DNA of 64,000 bases from Methylobacterium mesophilicum. GTDB lineage: Bacteria > Pseudomonadota > Alphaproteobacteria > Rhizobiales > Beijerinckiaceae. The stretch spans positions 1-64,000 of the forward strand of contig NZ_BPQU01000010.1 in NCBI RefSeq assembly GCF_022179445.1, written 5' to 3'. The notes under the pieces were generated by a model, which saw nothing but the letters and a program-made list of their open reading frames with translations, did not search any database and had not been told where the DNA came from. Shown here one piece after another: positions 1 to 10,927 of the stretch. The position numbers and the translations under genes are program-made. Positions within the stretch are counted from its first letter, which is position 1, and each line of letters begins with the position of its first letter.

Positions 1-35
1 GCCCATGTCGCAACCGCCAGGGTTCTGGCAAATCA

Positions 36-80
36 AACACCTTGAAAGGGCTGGGCCGCAGGCCCTTTGGAAATCCCGTC
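36..80. repeat. Family-1 dispersed intergenic repeat, partial copy
   Basis: The stretch carries ACACCTTGAAAG followed by a small hairpin whose arms AAAGGGC (45-51) and GCCCTTT (62-68) flank a GC-rich loop, then GGAAATCCCGTC. Matching modules recur at 10779-10886, 31259-31314 and, inverted, at 32665-32805. Nothing else is recognisable in 1-286 upstream of uvrA, and I found no convincing alphaproteobacterial LexA box (GTTC-N7-GTTC) there. Confidence 0.6.
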
Positions 81-286
81 TTCTCGGCCGCGAAACGACA
101 GGCTTCCGGCGAGCGGTTGCCGGCGTACGCGTTTCGTTCTAGCAAGGGCGTTGGATGTCGGGCCTGCGTCCCGCCGGCCTCACCTTGCCGTCGACCGCTC
201 CGGGCTCGACATGAGCGGGTGCGGCGGCTGACCCGCGCGCAAAGCCAGCCCCGACCGCGTCGACGCCTCGAAAGACCGCCGCCCTC

Positions 287-3436
<3,150 letters not shown>

Positions 3437-3959
3437 GCGCCGGCCGGGCTCGAGGCGGCAGATTCTGCCGGGTGCGGCCCGAAAATCCGCCCGGGACCGC
3501 CTCCGCGCCCCGTGATTCGGGCGCCTCTCGCCCGTCTTCGGCCGGGGATCGGCCGTCCGGAGCGGGGTTTCCGGGTTCGGCGCCCGGCTGGGACGAATGC
3601 CCGTTCACCCACCCACAGTTGCCGGATTCTCCCGCCAAAGTGCCGGGAGGTCCCGGGCAACAGCTTGACCGTTCAACGATATTTTGCCGGCCGGCCGCCC
3701 GCTATTCAATCCTGGGGACTGTGTTGCATCGCCGCAAAAATGCGTCTTTTGCGCAACGGTTCGGCCGGTTTTGCCGCTTCGACCGGCATTCCACTGTCAT
3801 TCCGCAGGTCTCTGTAGAATAGTCATTGGCGTTGAGACGGGCGGGCTCCGTGGGGGCGCTCGGCACACCGGAAGTCGGCAGCCGCCAATGGCGAGCAGAC
3901 CGGCAGGGTAGTGCCGAATGCGGGACGGATGCCTTGAGACCTTGGGAAGGATTGAAACA
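3437..3959. other. Long intergenic region upstream of the outer-membrane transporter
   Basis: No gene is seen here. The region holds a nested inverted repeat at 3723-3757, with outer arms GTTGC/GCAAC and inner arms CGCAAAA (3733-3739)/TTTTGCG (3747-3753). It also holds an interrupted palindrome TTGACCGTTCAA near 3668. It is more AT-rich than its surroundings and probably carries the promoter of the next gene, but I cannot assign a -35/-10 pair with confidence. Confidence 0.4.
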
Positions 3960-4943
3960 ATGATGAAGAACTGGCTCGCGGCCGGCGCGGTCGCGCTCAC
4001 GGTCGGCATGACCTCGACGATCGCTCAGGCGCAGACCACGACCATCCCGGGCGAGCAGGTCGGCCTCGCCATCGGCGCGCCGCTGCCGGAAGGCATCTAC
4101 GCGATCAACACCTTCACGTACCGCCGCGCCGATGCGCCGTCGACCGCTGTTGGCGGTGCTCTCGACACGGCCGTCAACATCCCGGTGCTGGTCTGGTCGA
4201 CCCCGCTGGTGCCGCTCGGCGGCCGCATCGAGCTGCTCGTCGCTCCCCCGACCGTGTTCGCCTTCACCCGTAACGGTGCTGGCCGCAACAACAAGGACAT
4301 CTCGATCAACGTCGGCACCTTCGTCGGCGGCATCTGGGCGTTCGACCTGGGCAACAACTTCGGCGTCAGCTTGCTCGGCGGCGCGTACCTGAACGACCTC
4401 AACGGCGACCGCGGCACCCTTGCCAGCGTCGGCGGCCCGAGCCCGGTCCTGCCGCAGCTCTCCTCGAACACCTACCGCATGGGCGTAGCTGCCAGCTATA
4501 CCGGCGACGGCTGGAACATCACCGGCAACCTGACCGCCAACATCTACGACTCGCCCGGCCGCTTCCCCGGCTTCGGTCCCACCCGCGGCCCGTTCTACCT
4601 GTCCGACTCCCTGAACTTCGACATCACCGCGACGAAGAAGTTCGGCAACTTCGAAATCGGTCCGGTCGCCTACGGCACCTACAACTTCGACATCGGCCAG
4701 TTCAGCGCTGCGGCCGGCAACCGCGGCCGGTTCGCTATCGGCGGCCTGATCGGCTATGACTTCAAGGTCTTCACCGTGCAGGCCTATGTTGCCCGCGACG
4801 TCGTCACCAGCGCGACCTACACGACCGCGTTCGGCCGCACCCGCGACAACTACTCCACGGACGGCTGGCTCCGCCTGATCGTTCCGCTGTACTCGCCGGC
4901 CCCGGTCTCGCCGGTCCCGACCGCCCTGGTCCGCAAGTACTGA
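3960..4943 (+). CDS. Outer-membrane beta-barrel transporter (phenol MetA-like family)
   Basis: This is a predicted outer-membrane channel. The start at 3960 (ATGATG) follows GGGAAGG at good spacing; longer in-frame starts would disrupt the signal peptide. Residues 1-24 form a classic signal peptide ending AQA, then the chain alternates aromatic and small residues in amphipathic strands. Gly/Asn turns include NNFGVSL, GNFEIGPVAYGTYNFDIGQF and FKVFTVQAYVARD, as in the transporter family named after the MetA pathway of phenol degradation. It is 327 residues long. The substrate cannot be deduced. It is monocistronic, with two strong hairpins behind it, which suggests high expression. A C-terminal aromatic is present at the tyrosine end (VRKY). 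Confidence 0.75.
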   Translation: MMKNWLAAGAVALTVGMTSTIAQAQTTTIPGEQVGLAIGAPLPEGIYAINTFTYRRADAPSTAVGGALDTAVNIPVLVWSTPLVPLGGRIELLVAPPTVFAFTRNGAGRNNKDISINVGTFVGGIWAFDLGNNFGVSLLGGAYLNDLNGDRGTLASVGGPSPVLPQLSSNTYRMGVAASYTGDGWNITGNLTANIYDSPGRFPGFGPTRGPFYLSDSLNFDITATKKFGNFEIGPVAYGTYNFDIGQFSAAAGNRGRFAIGGLIGYDFKVFTVQAYVARDVVTSATYTTAFGRTRDNYSTDGWLRLIVPLYSPAPVSPVPTALVRKY

Positions 4944-4960
4944 TCGACCCCCAGGATTCC

Positions 4961-4990
4961 GATCCCCCGCCGCGCAGGCGGCGGGGGATC
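4961..4990. terminator. 13-bp perfect hairpin after the transporter gene
   Basis: Arms 4961-4973 and 4978-4990 are perfectly complementary around a 4-nt loop. There is no U-tract, so it may act as mRNA 3'-end protection ahead of the true terminator at 5025. Confidence 0.6.
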
Positions 4991-5024
4991 CCGGATCTCG
5001 ACGACACCGTCCGCCAGGACGGCG

Positions 5025-5055
5025 AACCGCCCCGCTCCCCGCCGGGCGGTTTTTT
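5025..5055 (+). terminator. Rho-independent terminator
   Basis: The stem AACCGCCC (5025-5032) pairs with GGGCGGTT (5044-5051) and runs directly into a T6 tract. It ends the transporter transcript. Confidence 0.85.
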
Positions 5056-5182
5056 CATGCCTGACGCAGGACACGGGCAATAATCCAATCCTGCGAAACC
5101 TTTCCGCCCGAAGCCCCGTAGGCGCCGACGCAATCCCGGCGCTCGCTCGATCCCGGGATACGTCAGGGAAGGAAATACCAGG

Positions 5183-5752
5183 ATGCTCAACGTTATCGGA
5201 AGCCGGCGCGCGGCCCGGGCGGTCGCCCTCGCTCTGACCCTCGGCCTCGGTGCGACCGGCGCGGCCTACGCCAAGAACCCGATGGTCGGCGGCGCGCCGA
5301 TGTATGCCAGCAAGACGATCGTCGAGAACGCGGTCAACTCCAAGGACCACACCACCCTGGTCGCCGCCGTGAAGGCCGCCGGCCTCGTCGAGACGCTGAG
5401 CGGCCCCGGCCCGTTCACGGTGTTCGCGCCCACCAACGCCGCCTTCGCCAAGCTGCCGCCGGGCACCGTCGAGAGCCTGGTGCAGCCGCAGAACAAGCCG
5501 ACGCTGACCAAGATCCTGACCTACCACGTGGTCCCGGGCGTCTACACCGCCCAGGACCTGGTGGCGCTCGTCAAGAAGGGCGGCGGCCAGGGCCAGCTCA
5601 CCACGGTCGAGGGCGAGCCGCTCGCCGTGGCGGTGCAGGGCAAGAAGGTCCTGATCACCGACGTGAAGGGCAACACCGCCACGGTGACGATCCCGAACGT
5701 CATGCAGTCGAACGGCGTGATCCACGTGATCAACGCCGTGCTGACCCCCTGA
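5183..5752 (+). CDS. Secreted fasciclin (FAS1) domain protein
   Basis: This is a single FAS1-domain protein of 189 residues, probably an exported adhesion or matrix protein. A signal peptide covers about residues 1-30 and ends in AAYA. The FAS1 H1 box is FTVFAPTNAAFAKL and the H2 box is LTYHVVPG, with the closing strand VIHVINAVLTP. The ATG follows AGGGAAGGAAAT. It converges with an RskA-like anti-sigma gene 63 bp away, itself coupled to an ECF sigma gene. In mycobacteria SigK and RskA control the FAS1 proteins MPT70 and MPT83, so the gene may belong to the sigma regulon. That is inference from neighbourhood and family; no matching promoter motif was found in front of it. Confidence 0.92.
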   Translation: MLNVIGSRRAARAVALALTLGLGATGAAYAKNPMVGGAPMYASKTIVENAVNSKDHTTLVAAVKAAGLVETLSGPGPFTVFAPTNAAFAKLPPGTVESLVQPQNKPTLTKILTYHVVPGVYTAQDLVALVKKGGGQGQLTTVEGEPLAVAVQGKKVLITDVKGNTATVTIPNVMQSNGVIHVINAVLTP

Positions 5753-5774
5753 TCCGGATTTCGTGATCCGACCC

Positions 5775-5810
5775 ACCCGCGGCGCCGCTCCGGCGCTGCG
5801 GGTTCTTCTC
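5775..5810. terminator. Bidirectional terminator between FAS1 and anti-sigma genes
   Basis: Arms 5775-5786 (ACCCGCGGCGCC) and 5792-5803 (GGCGCTGCGGGT) pair over 12 bp with one mismatch. A pyrimidine-rich tail (TTCTTCTCT) follows on the + strand. It lies between two convergent stop codons. Confidence 0.65.
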
Positions 5811-5815
5811 TGTGG

Positions 5816-6583
5816 CTACTCGGCGATCAGCTTGCCGGTATAGACCACCGGTCCCGTGGGCTGGCCGCTCGGCGAGCCGCCCGGAGGCTCCACGGAGACC
5901 GCCAGCACCCCGTCCGGCGCGGCGCCCTGCGGCAGGGTCACCCGGGTCGCACCGCCCCCGACGAGGCCGAGCGGCTTCGGGCCCTCGGCGCCGACATACC
6001 ACAGCTCCAGGCTCCGGCCCGCGGGCGCCTCGGCCCCGACCGGCCGGACCTGGGCGGTTCCGGTGCGGGTGTCGACGCGCACGATCAGCGCCGGGAGCGC
6101 GCCGCCGCCCTGGACCACCGCGAGGTAGCGGCCGCCCTCCGGCTCCGGCCGCAGGCCCACCGCCACGAACAGCGCCAGCCCGGCCGCCAGCAGCCCGGCC
6201 CCCGCGGTGGCGATGCGCCAGCGCCGGACCTGCCGCCGCAGATGGGCGACGGGATCGCGCAGACGGGGATCGCGGGTGACGGGATCTTGAGTGACGGGGT
6301 CGCCGGCCCGCGCAGCGGTCGATCCGCCGGGCCCAACCGGGAGCGCGCGCAGCAGCGCCGCCCGCACCCGCGGCGACGGCATCACCGGCGGGATGGCGCC
6401 GAGCAGGGGCGAGAACCGCCGCTCCCAGGCCTGCACCCGGGCCGCCGCGGCGGTATCGGTGGCGAGCGCGAGCGCCATCGCGGCCCGCTCCTCGCGGTCG
6501 AGGGTGCCGAGCACGTACTCGGCCGCGCGCAGGTCCGGGTCCGAGCCGGGATCCGCGGTCAGGTCGCCCGGTCCGCCGGTCAC
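5816..6583 (-). CDS. RskA-like membrane anti-sigma factor
   Basis: This regulator holds the adjacent ECF sigma factor inactive at the inner membrane. The GTG start at 6583 overlaps the sigma stop codon (GTGA), giving translational coupling; longer in-frame extensions lie inside the sigma gene. The 255 residues contain an N-terminal cytoplasmic helical region opening with LRAAEYVLGTLDREER, typical of the SigK-type anti-sigma domain. A short DPVTQDPVTRDPRLRDPV repeat follows at residues 95-112, then one transmembrane helix (about 122-144). The periplasmic domain (150-255) has the SLELWYV and GVLAVSVEPPGGSPSGQPTGPVVYTG motifs of the RskA C-terminal domain. No HxxxCxxC zinc motif is present, as expected for RskA. 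Assignment is firm at family level. Confidence 0.9.
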   Translation of the reverse strand: MTGGPGDLTADPGSDPDLRAAEYVLGTLDREERAAMALALATDTAAAARVQAWERRFSPLLGAIPPVMPSPRVRAALLRALPVGPGGSTAARAGDPVTQDPVTRDPRLRDPVAHLRRQVRRWRIATAGAGLLAAGLALFVAVGLRPEPEGGRYLAVVQGGGALPALIVRVDTRTGTAQVRPVGAEAPAGRSLELWYVGAEGPKPLGLVGGGATRVTLPQGAAPDGVLAVSVEPPGGSPSGQPTGPVVYTGKLIAE

Positions 6584-7155
6584 GTGACCGCCTCCAGGCA
6601 GGTTTTCAGCGATGCGAGCGCCCGGTGCAGCCAGGTCTTGATCGTGTTGACCGGCCGGTCGTAGCGCTCGGCCAGCTCGTCCCGGGAGCGGCCCTCGCAA
6701 TAGGCCAGCACCACGCAATCCCGGTGCGCCGGCTCCAGCCGGCCGAGGCAGGCCCCGAGCGCGTCCCGGTCCAGGAACGCCGCGGCGTCGTCGTGCGGGT
6801 CCATCAACCGCGCCACCCAATCCTCGCCGTCATCCCGCACCGGTCCCTGAACCTCGGCCGATCCCTTCCGGCGCAGGCCGTCGATCGCCCGGTTCCGGGC
6901 GATCGTGCACAGCCATGCGAACGGGCGTCCGGCCTCGGGGTCGTAGCTCCCGGCGGCCTGCCAGATCCGCAGATACGCGTCTTGCAGGACGTCCTCGGCA
7001 AGGGACCGATCGCGCTGGATACGCAGGATCACGCCGAAGAGTTTCGGGCTGGTCAGGTCGTAGAGTTCGGCCAGGGCGGCCGCCTCGCCGCGCCCGATCT
7101 CGAACAGCAATCGGCGCAGCCGCGCATCGTCGGCGCCGTGAAGGCCCGGCGGCAC
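6580..7155 (-). CDS. ECF sigma factor, SigK-like
   Basis: This extracytoplasmic-function sigma factor directs RNA polymerase to a small regulon when released by its anti-sigma partner. Region 2 is LYDLTSPKLFGVILRIQRDRSLAEDVLQDAYLRIWQ (split over residues about 25-60) with the DNA-melting segment FAWLCTIARNRAIDGLRR. Region 4 is LEPAHRDCVVLAYCEGRSRDELAERYDRPVNTIKTWLHRALASL. I place the start at the GTG at 7155, preceded by AGGA, giving 191 residues. The open frame continues upstream, but that part is basic and low in complexity and unlike the family. It is likely autoregulated from the divergent region at 7246-7383. Confidence 0.92.
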   Translation of the reverse strand: MPPGLHGADDARLRRLLFEIGRGEAAALAELYDLTSPKLFGVILRIQRDRSLAEDVLQDAYLRIWQAAGSYDPEAGRPFAWLCTIARNRAIDGLRRKGSAEVQGPVRDDGEDWVARLMDPHDDAAAFLDRDALGACLGRLEPAHRDCVVLAYCEGRSRDELAERYDRPVNTIKTWLHRALASLKTCLEAVT

Positions 7156-7245
7156 CCGGTCCTGAGGCGCCCCCGCGGCAAAGATCGGTCCGGCCAAGAT
7201 CCGTTCCAGCGTCCGCGCGCCGTTCCCCTGCCGGTCGCGCTCCCG

Positions 7246-7383
7246 TAAGATAGTTCTAAGCGCCCCCGCGCGTCCTGTCACATCGCCGGCTCCGCGCGGG
7301 ACCCGCGACGGGTTCGCCGGCTCAGCGATCCGCGCGCGGCGCCGCGCCACGGGTGTCGCAGGCCGTGCCGACAGCCTATCTTA
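7246..7383. promoter_or_regulatory. Divergent control region of sigma gene and PDZ pseudoprotease gene
   Basis: The octamer CTATCTTA occurs on the + strand at 7376-7383 and on the - strand at 7253-7246. Each copy faces one of the two divergent genes, as -10-like elements would. No shared -35 element at equal spacing could be recognised. The sigma gene starts at 7155 and the other gene at 7441. Confidence 0.3.
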
Positions 7384-7440
7384 GTCTGATTTCGCGCGTC
7401 CGGCGGCGCCGGAGCAGAGCGAACGAGTCGAAGGAATCTC

Positions 7441-8415
7441 ATGGCGACGCAGGGCGAGTGGAAGATCCCCGCGCAGGCCCAGCCCAGGCCTGCGGATTAC
7501 GGCTACGATCTCGATCGGGCGCTCTCGTCGGTGCTCGCCCTGTCGGCGCGGGTGCCGGAGAGCGCGTTCACGGCCGAGACCCTCGGCACCGAGCGCGCCG
7601 GCAACGGCGTGGTGATCCGGGAAGACGGGCTGGTGCTCACGGTCGGCTACCTCGTCACGGAGGCCGAGAGCGTCTGGCTCACCACCCGGGAGGGCCGCTC
7701 GGTCCAGGGCCACGTGCTCGGCTTCGATGCCGCAACCGGCTTCGGCCTGGTCCAGGCGCTGGGCGATCTCGGGGTCCCGGCCCTGCCGCTCGGCCAGTCG
7801 GCCGGCCTGAAGACCGGCGACCGGGCCGTGGTGGCGGGGGCGGGGGGGCGCCAGCGCTGCGTCGCCGTCGAGGTCGTCGCCCGGCAGGAATTCGCCGGGT
7901 ACTGGGAGTATGTCCTCGACGAGGCGCTGTTCACCGCCCCGGCCCACCCCCATTGGGGCGGCACCGCGCTGATCGGCGCGCAGGGCGAGCTGCTCGGCAT
8001 CGGCTCCCTGCAATTGCAGCAGGGCGGCAGCAGCAATGCCCGCCCGATCAACATGGTGGTGCCGATCGACCTGCTGCCGCCGATCCTCGACGACCTGGCC
8101 ACGCGCGGGCGCGCCAACCGGCCGCCGCGGCCCTGGCTCGGCCTCTACGCCACCGAGAGCGAGGAGGGCATCGTGGTCATGGGGCTCGCCGACGGCGGCC
8201 CGGCCGAGACCGGCGGCCTGCGCAGCGGCGACGTGATCGAGGCGGTGGCCGGCGAGCCGATCCCGGACCTCGCCGCCCTGTTCCGCAGCATCTGGGCGCT
8301 GGGCGAGGCCGGCGTCCGGGTTCCCCTCACCGTGCGCCGGGACGGGCGCGGCGTGAAGCTCGCCCTGGTCTCGGCCGACCGGGAGCGGTTCCTGCGCACG
8401 CCCTCGCTGCACTGA
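7441..8415 (+). CDS. PDZ protein with catalytically dead trypsin-like (S1C/HtrA) fold
   Basis: The fold is that of a Deg/HtrA protease followed by a PDZ domain: GNGVVIREDGLVLTVGYLV, then FDAATGFGLVQALG, the HPHWGGTALIG loop, and PDZ from about residue 225 (PWLGLYATESEEG to RSGDVIEAVAGEPI). All three triad positions are changed. The His of the usual TNxHVV is Tyr/Leu (TVGYLV), the Asp of DIALI is Gly (GFGLV), and the Ser of GNSGG is Trp (HWGG). No signal peptide or membrane helix is present, so a cytoplasmic binding or scaffold role is likely. It is divergent from the ECF sigma gene. Length is 324 residues. Proteolysis is not expected; a peptide-binding function through PDZ is inference. Confidence 0.85.
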   Translation: MATQGEWKIPAQAQPRPADYGYDLDRALSSVLALSARVPESAFTAETLGTERAGNGVVIREDGLVLTVGYLVTEAESVWLTTREGRSVQGHVLGFDAATGFGLVQALGDLGVPALPLGQSAGLKTGDRAVVAGAGGRQRCVAVEVVARQEFAGYWEYVLDEALFTAPAHPHWGGTALIGAQGELLGIGSLQLQQGGSSNARPINMVVPIDLLPPILDDLATRGRANRPPRPWLGLYATESEEGIVVMGLADGGPAETGGLRSGDVIEAVAGEPIPDLAALFRSIWALGEAGVRVPLTVRRDGRGVKLALVSADRERFLRTPSLH

Positions 8416-8428
8416 AGGCCCGGTGCGG

Positions 8429-8454
8429 GAAACCGTCTCCGCCGGGGCCGCGTT
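8429..8454 (+). promoter_or_regulatory. Weak EcfG-like promoter candidate
   Basis: GAAAC (8429-8433), 17 nt, then CGTT (8451-8454) resembles the general-stress consensus GGAAC-N16/17-CGTT with one -35 mismatch. It lies about 115 nt before the start of the small secreted protein gene. Low confidence. Confidence 0.2.
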
Positions 8455-8569
8455 TCCCGGCCGCGGAGCCTGCACCGGATACAACCACAGGCTCAGCATC
8501 GGTTCAGGCGGCGCGGCCGAGTCTCCCCCGACCGGCACCGATCCGCCGGACGCTTCGAGGAGATCTGTC

Positions 8570-8839
8570 ATGGCGATTCTGAGCGCACCGCGCGCGAAGG
8601 CACTCGTTGTGGCCGCCGCGATCGCCGGCGGCCTCGGGCTCGCGGGCTCCGCCCAGGCGGCGGGGGGCTGCGGCCCGGGCTTCCACCCGAATCCCTGGGG
8701 CCTCTGCCGCCCGAACTGGGGCCCCCGCCCCTATTACGGGCGCCGGCCGGTCTATTACGGCGGCTACGTTCGGCCACGGCCGTTCTACCGGCCCTATGAT
8801 CGCCCCTACGGTTTCTACGGCCCGCGCCCGTTCTACTGA
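8570..8839 (+). CDS. Small secreted GCG...CRPN protein with Gly/Tyr/Arg/Pro tail
   Basis: This 89-residue exported peptide starts at the ATG after GAGGAG. A signal peptide spans residues 1-28 (ends AQAA). The mature N-terminus is GGCGPGFHPNPWGLCRPNWG, the conserved two-cysteine GCG/CRPN prefix known in front of low-complexity repeats in alphaproteobacteria. The tail is made of RPYYG, RPVYYGG, RPRPFYRPYDRP and YGPRPFY, rich in Tyr, Arg, Pro and Gly. The family has no known function; a surface or matrix role is a guess. It is followed by a strong terminator and is monocistronic. Confidence 0.8.
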   Translation: MAILSAPRAKALVVAAAIAGGLGLAGSAQAAGGCGPGFHPNPWGLCRPNWGPRPYYGRRPVYYGGYVRPRPFYRPYDRPYGFYGPRPFY

Positions 8840-8860
8840 GCGCCGCCTCCGTTTTGCGCT

Positions 8861-8898
8861 GCGAAGGGCGTCCCGCCGGCCGGTGGGGCGCCCTTCGC
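8861..8898 (+). terminator. Strong hairpin terminator
   Basis: Arms 8861-8874 (GCGAAGGGCGTCCC) and 8885-8898 (GGGGCGCCCTTCGC) pair over 14 bp with one G-U pair. It lies 21 nt after the stop codon of the small secreted protein and lacks a clear U-tract. Confidence 0.6.
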
Positions 8899-9110
8899 GC
8901 GTTCGGGACGGGTCCCCGCATGCGCACAAAGAATGACCAGCCGGGAAGGTTGCCGGTTTCTTAATCCGCGCATGCGGCCCACGCAGACCAGATCCTTGGC
9001 CTTTCGACTCCTGCTGCGCCGCGGGAGGTTTATATGTGCGTTGCACCAACAAGAGGCAGCGATGCGCAACGGCGCGCCACTCACTGCCCGAACAGAGGTC
9101 AATACACTCC

Positions 9111-9257
9111 ATGTCCGCCGCTCGTAGCGTCCTGGGTCGCGTCCGCGCCTATCTCCGGTACCGCGACACCGTCTCCCAGCTGTCCCGCCTCTCGGATCGC
9201 GACCTTGCCGATCTCGGCATCAACCGCAGCGAGATCCACGGCATCGCCCGCGTCTGA
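9111..9257 (+). CDS. DUF1127 small protein
   Basis: This 48-residue protein matches the short DUF1127 family: a basic amphipathic helix (LGRVRAYLRYRDTVSQLSRL) followed by the signature LSDRDLADLGINRSEI. Related short DUF1127 proteins in Rhodobacter and Agrobacterium bind RNA and affect stress and sRNA turnover; a similar role is likely but not shown by sequence. The start is the ATG at 9111 with AGAGG upstream. A strong terminator follows, so the message is very short. Confidence 0.88.
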   Translation: MSAARSVLGRVRAYLRYRDTVSQLSRLSDRDLADLGINRSEIHGIARV

Positions 9258-9285
9258 TCTCCCGGCACCATCGCGATTCGACTCA

Positions 9286-9325
9286 AAGGACCGCCGCCCG
9301 TTGATCCGGGCGACGGTCCTTCGCT
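9286..9325 (+). terminator. Rho-independent-type hairpin after DUF1127 gene
   Basis: Arms 9286-9300 and 9307-9321 pair over 15 bp with one mismatch around the loop TTGATC. They end in TT followed by CGCTATTCT. trmFO begins 14 nt later, so trmFO may be transcribed by read-through or from a promoter inside this region. Confidence 0.7.
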
Positions 9326-9335
9326 ATTCTGGGCC

Positions 9336-10763
9336 ATGACACAGACCCTACACATCGTCGGCGGCGGCCTGGCGGGATCCGAGGCGGCCTGGCAGGTGGC
9401 CGAGGCCGGCCATCGCGCCGTGATCCACGAGATGCGGCCGGTCCGCGGCACCGAGGCCCACCAGACCGACGGCCTGGCCGAGCTGGTCTGCTCGAACTCG
9501 TTCCGGTCCGACGACCCGGAGAGCAACGCCGTCGGCCTGCTCCACCAGGAGATGCGCTCGTTGAGCTCGCTGATCATGCGGGCGGCCGACGCCAACCAGG
9601 TGCCGGCGGGGGGCGCCCTGGCGGTGGATCGCGAGGGCTTCTCCGCCACGGTGACCCGGGCCCTCGAGGAGCATCCCAACGTCACGATCGCGCGCGGCGA
9701 GGTCGAGGGCCTGCCGCCGGAGGAGTGGGGGCCCTGCATCGTCGCCACCGGCCCGCTGACCGCCCCGGCGCTCGCCGAGGGCATCCGGGCGCTCACCGGC
9801 GCCGAATCGCTCGCCTTCTTCGACGCCATCGCGCCGATCGTCCACCGCGACTCGATCGACATGGATGTGGCGTGGTTCCAGTCCCGCTACGACAAGCCCG
9901 GTCCCGGCGGCACCGGGGCCGACTATCTCAACTGCCCGATGGACCGGGCGCAGTACGATGCCTTCGTGGCTGCCCTGGTGGCGGGGGACAAGATCGGGTT
10001 CAAGCAGTGGGAGGGGACGCCGTATTTCGACGGCTGCCTGCCGATCGAGGTGATGGCCGAGCGCGGCCCCGAGACCCTGCGGCACGGCCCGATGAAGCCG
10101 GTGGGGCTCACCAACCCGCGCGACCCGCAGGTCAAGGCCTGCGCGATCGTGCAGCTGCGCCAGGACAACGCGCTGGGCACCCTCTACAATATGGTCGGCT
10201 TCCAGACGAAGCTGACCTATGCCGAGCAGGTCCGGGTCTTCCGCACGATTCCCGGCCTGGAGCGGGCCGAGTTCGCGCGGCTGGGCGGCCTGCACCGCAA
10301 CACCTATCTCGACAGCCCGCGGCTGCTGGACGCCACCCTCCGGCTGAAGGCCCGGCCGGCCCTGCGCTTCGCCGGCCAGATCACCGGCTGCGAGGGCTAT
10401 GTCGAGAGCGCCGCGGTCGGGCTGATGGCGGGGCGCTTCGCGGTGGCCGAGGCCGCCGGCCGGCCGCTTCCCCCCCTGCCCCAGACCACGGCGCTCGGCG
10501 CCCTCATCGCCCACATCACCGGCGGTCACGTCGCGGCCGACGGCGAGGCCAACGCCCTGCGCTCGTTCCAGCCGATGAACGTCAATTTCGGCCTGTTCCC
10601 GCCCCTGGCCCAGGCCCCCCGCAACGAGACCGGCCGCCGCCTGCGCGGCCCGGAAAAGGCCGTGCTGAAGCGGCGGGCGCTCACCGACCGCGCCCGGGCC
10701 GACCTCGCCGCCTGGATGGCGGGTGGGCCGGTGGCGGATTGGAAACAGGCGGCGGCCGAGTAG
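9336..10763 (+). CDS. trmFO: Folate/FAD-dependent tRNA m5U54 methyltransferase TrmFO
   Basis: TrmFO makes ribothymidine at position 54 of tRNA using methylenetetrahydrofolate and FADH2. The FAD-binding motif [11 protein letters not shown] is at residues 9-19. The first functional cysteine sits in [10 protein letters not shown] (Cys52), and a second in DGCLPIE (near residue 232). The FAD-binding [19 protein letters not shown] segment lies near 350. Length 475 fits the family. No neighbours suggest an operon; a family-1 repeat follows directly. Confidence is very high. Confidence 0.97.
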   Translation: MTQTLHIVGGGLAGSEAAWQVAEAGHRAVIHEMRPVRGTEAHQTDGLAELVCSNSFRSDDPESNAVGLLHQEMRSLSSLIMRAADANQVPAGGALAVDREGFSATVTRALEEHPNVTIARGEVEGLPPEEWGPCIVATGPLTAPALAEGIRALTGAESLAFFDAIAPIVHRDSIDMDVAWFQSRYDKPGPGGTGADYLNCPMDRAQYDAFVAALVAGDKIGFKQWEGTPYFDGCLPIEVMAERGPETLRHGPMKPVGLTNPRDPQVKACAIVQLRQDNALGTLYNMVGFQTKLTYAEQVRVFRTIPGLERAEFARLGGLHRNTYLDSPRLLDATLRLKARPALRFAGQITGCEGYVESAAVGLMAGRFAVAEAAGRPLPPLPQTTALGALIAHITGGHVAADGEANALRSFQPMNVNFGLFPPLAQAPRNETGRRLRGPEKAVLKRRALTDRARADLAAWMAGGPVADWKQAAAE

Positions 10764-10778
10764 CGCGGCACGTCATGG

Positions 10779-10886
10779 TTTCGAAAGGTCTGTGACCTTT
10801 CGCGGGTGCAGGGCAGAGCCCTGCTGTCGGGCTCCGCCCCGACACCCCGCCAAAGGGCTCGCCCTTTGGAAACCCCATAGACGCGC
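10779..10886. repeat. Family-1 dispersed intergenic repeat, full copy
   Basis: Modules in order are a CGAAAGG/CCTTTCG hairpin, GCAGGGC...GCCCTGC, GGGCTCCGCCC, ACACCCCGCC, then an AAAGGGC/GCCCTTT hairpin and GGAAACC. The reverse complement of 32665-32805 shows the same modules in the same order. It fills most of the 164-bp gap between trmFO and the amidohydrolase gene. Confidence 0.75.
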
Positions 10887-10927
10887 ATGGCGCTTGCACG
10901 GCCCGGGCGTTCAGCCCCGGGGACCGC

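Noticed and set aside
1..286. Possible LexA box upstream of uvrA (GTTCTGGCAAATCAA and GTTCTAGCAAGGGCG)
   Set aside because: Both have a first GTTC but no second GTTC at seven bases, so they do not meet the alphaproteobacterial SOS consensus.
6584..6820. N-terminal extension of the anti-sigma factor
   Set aside because: The extra residues are read inside the sigma gene in another frame and are unlike the family. The GTG overlapping the sigma stop fits better.
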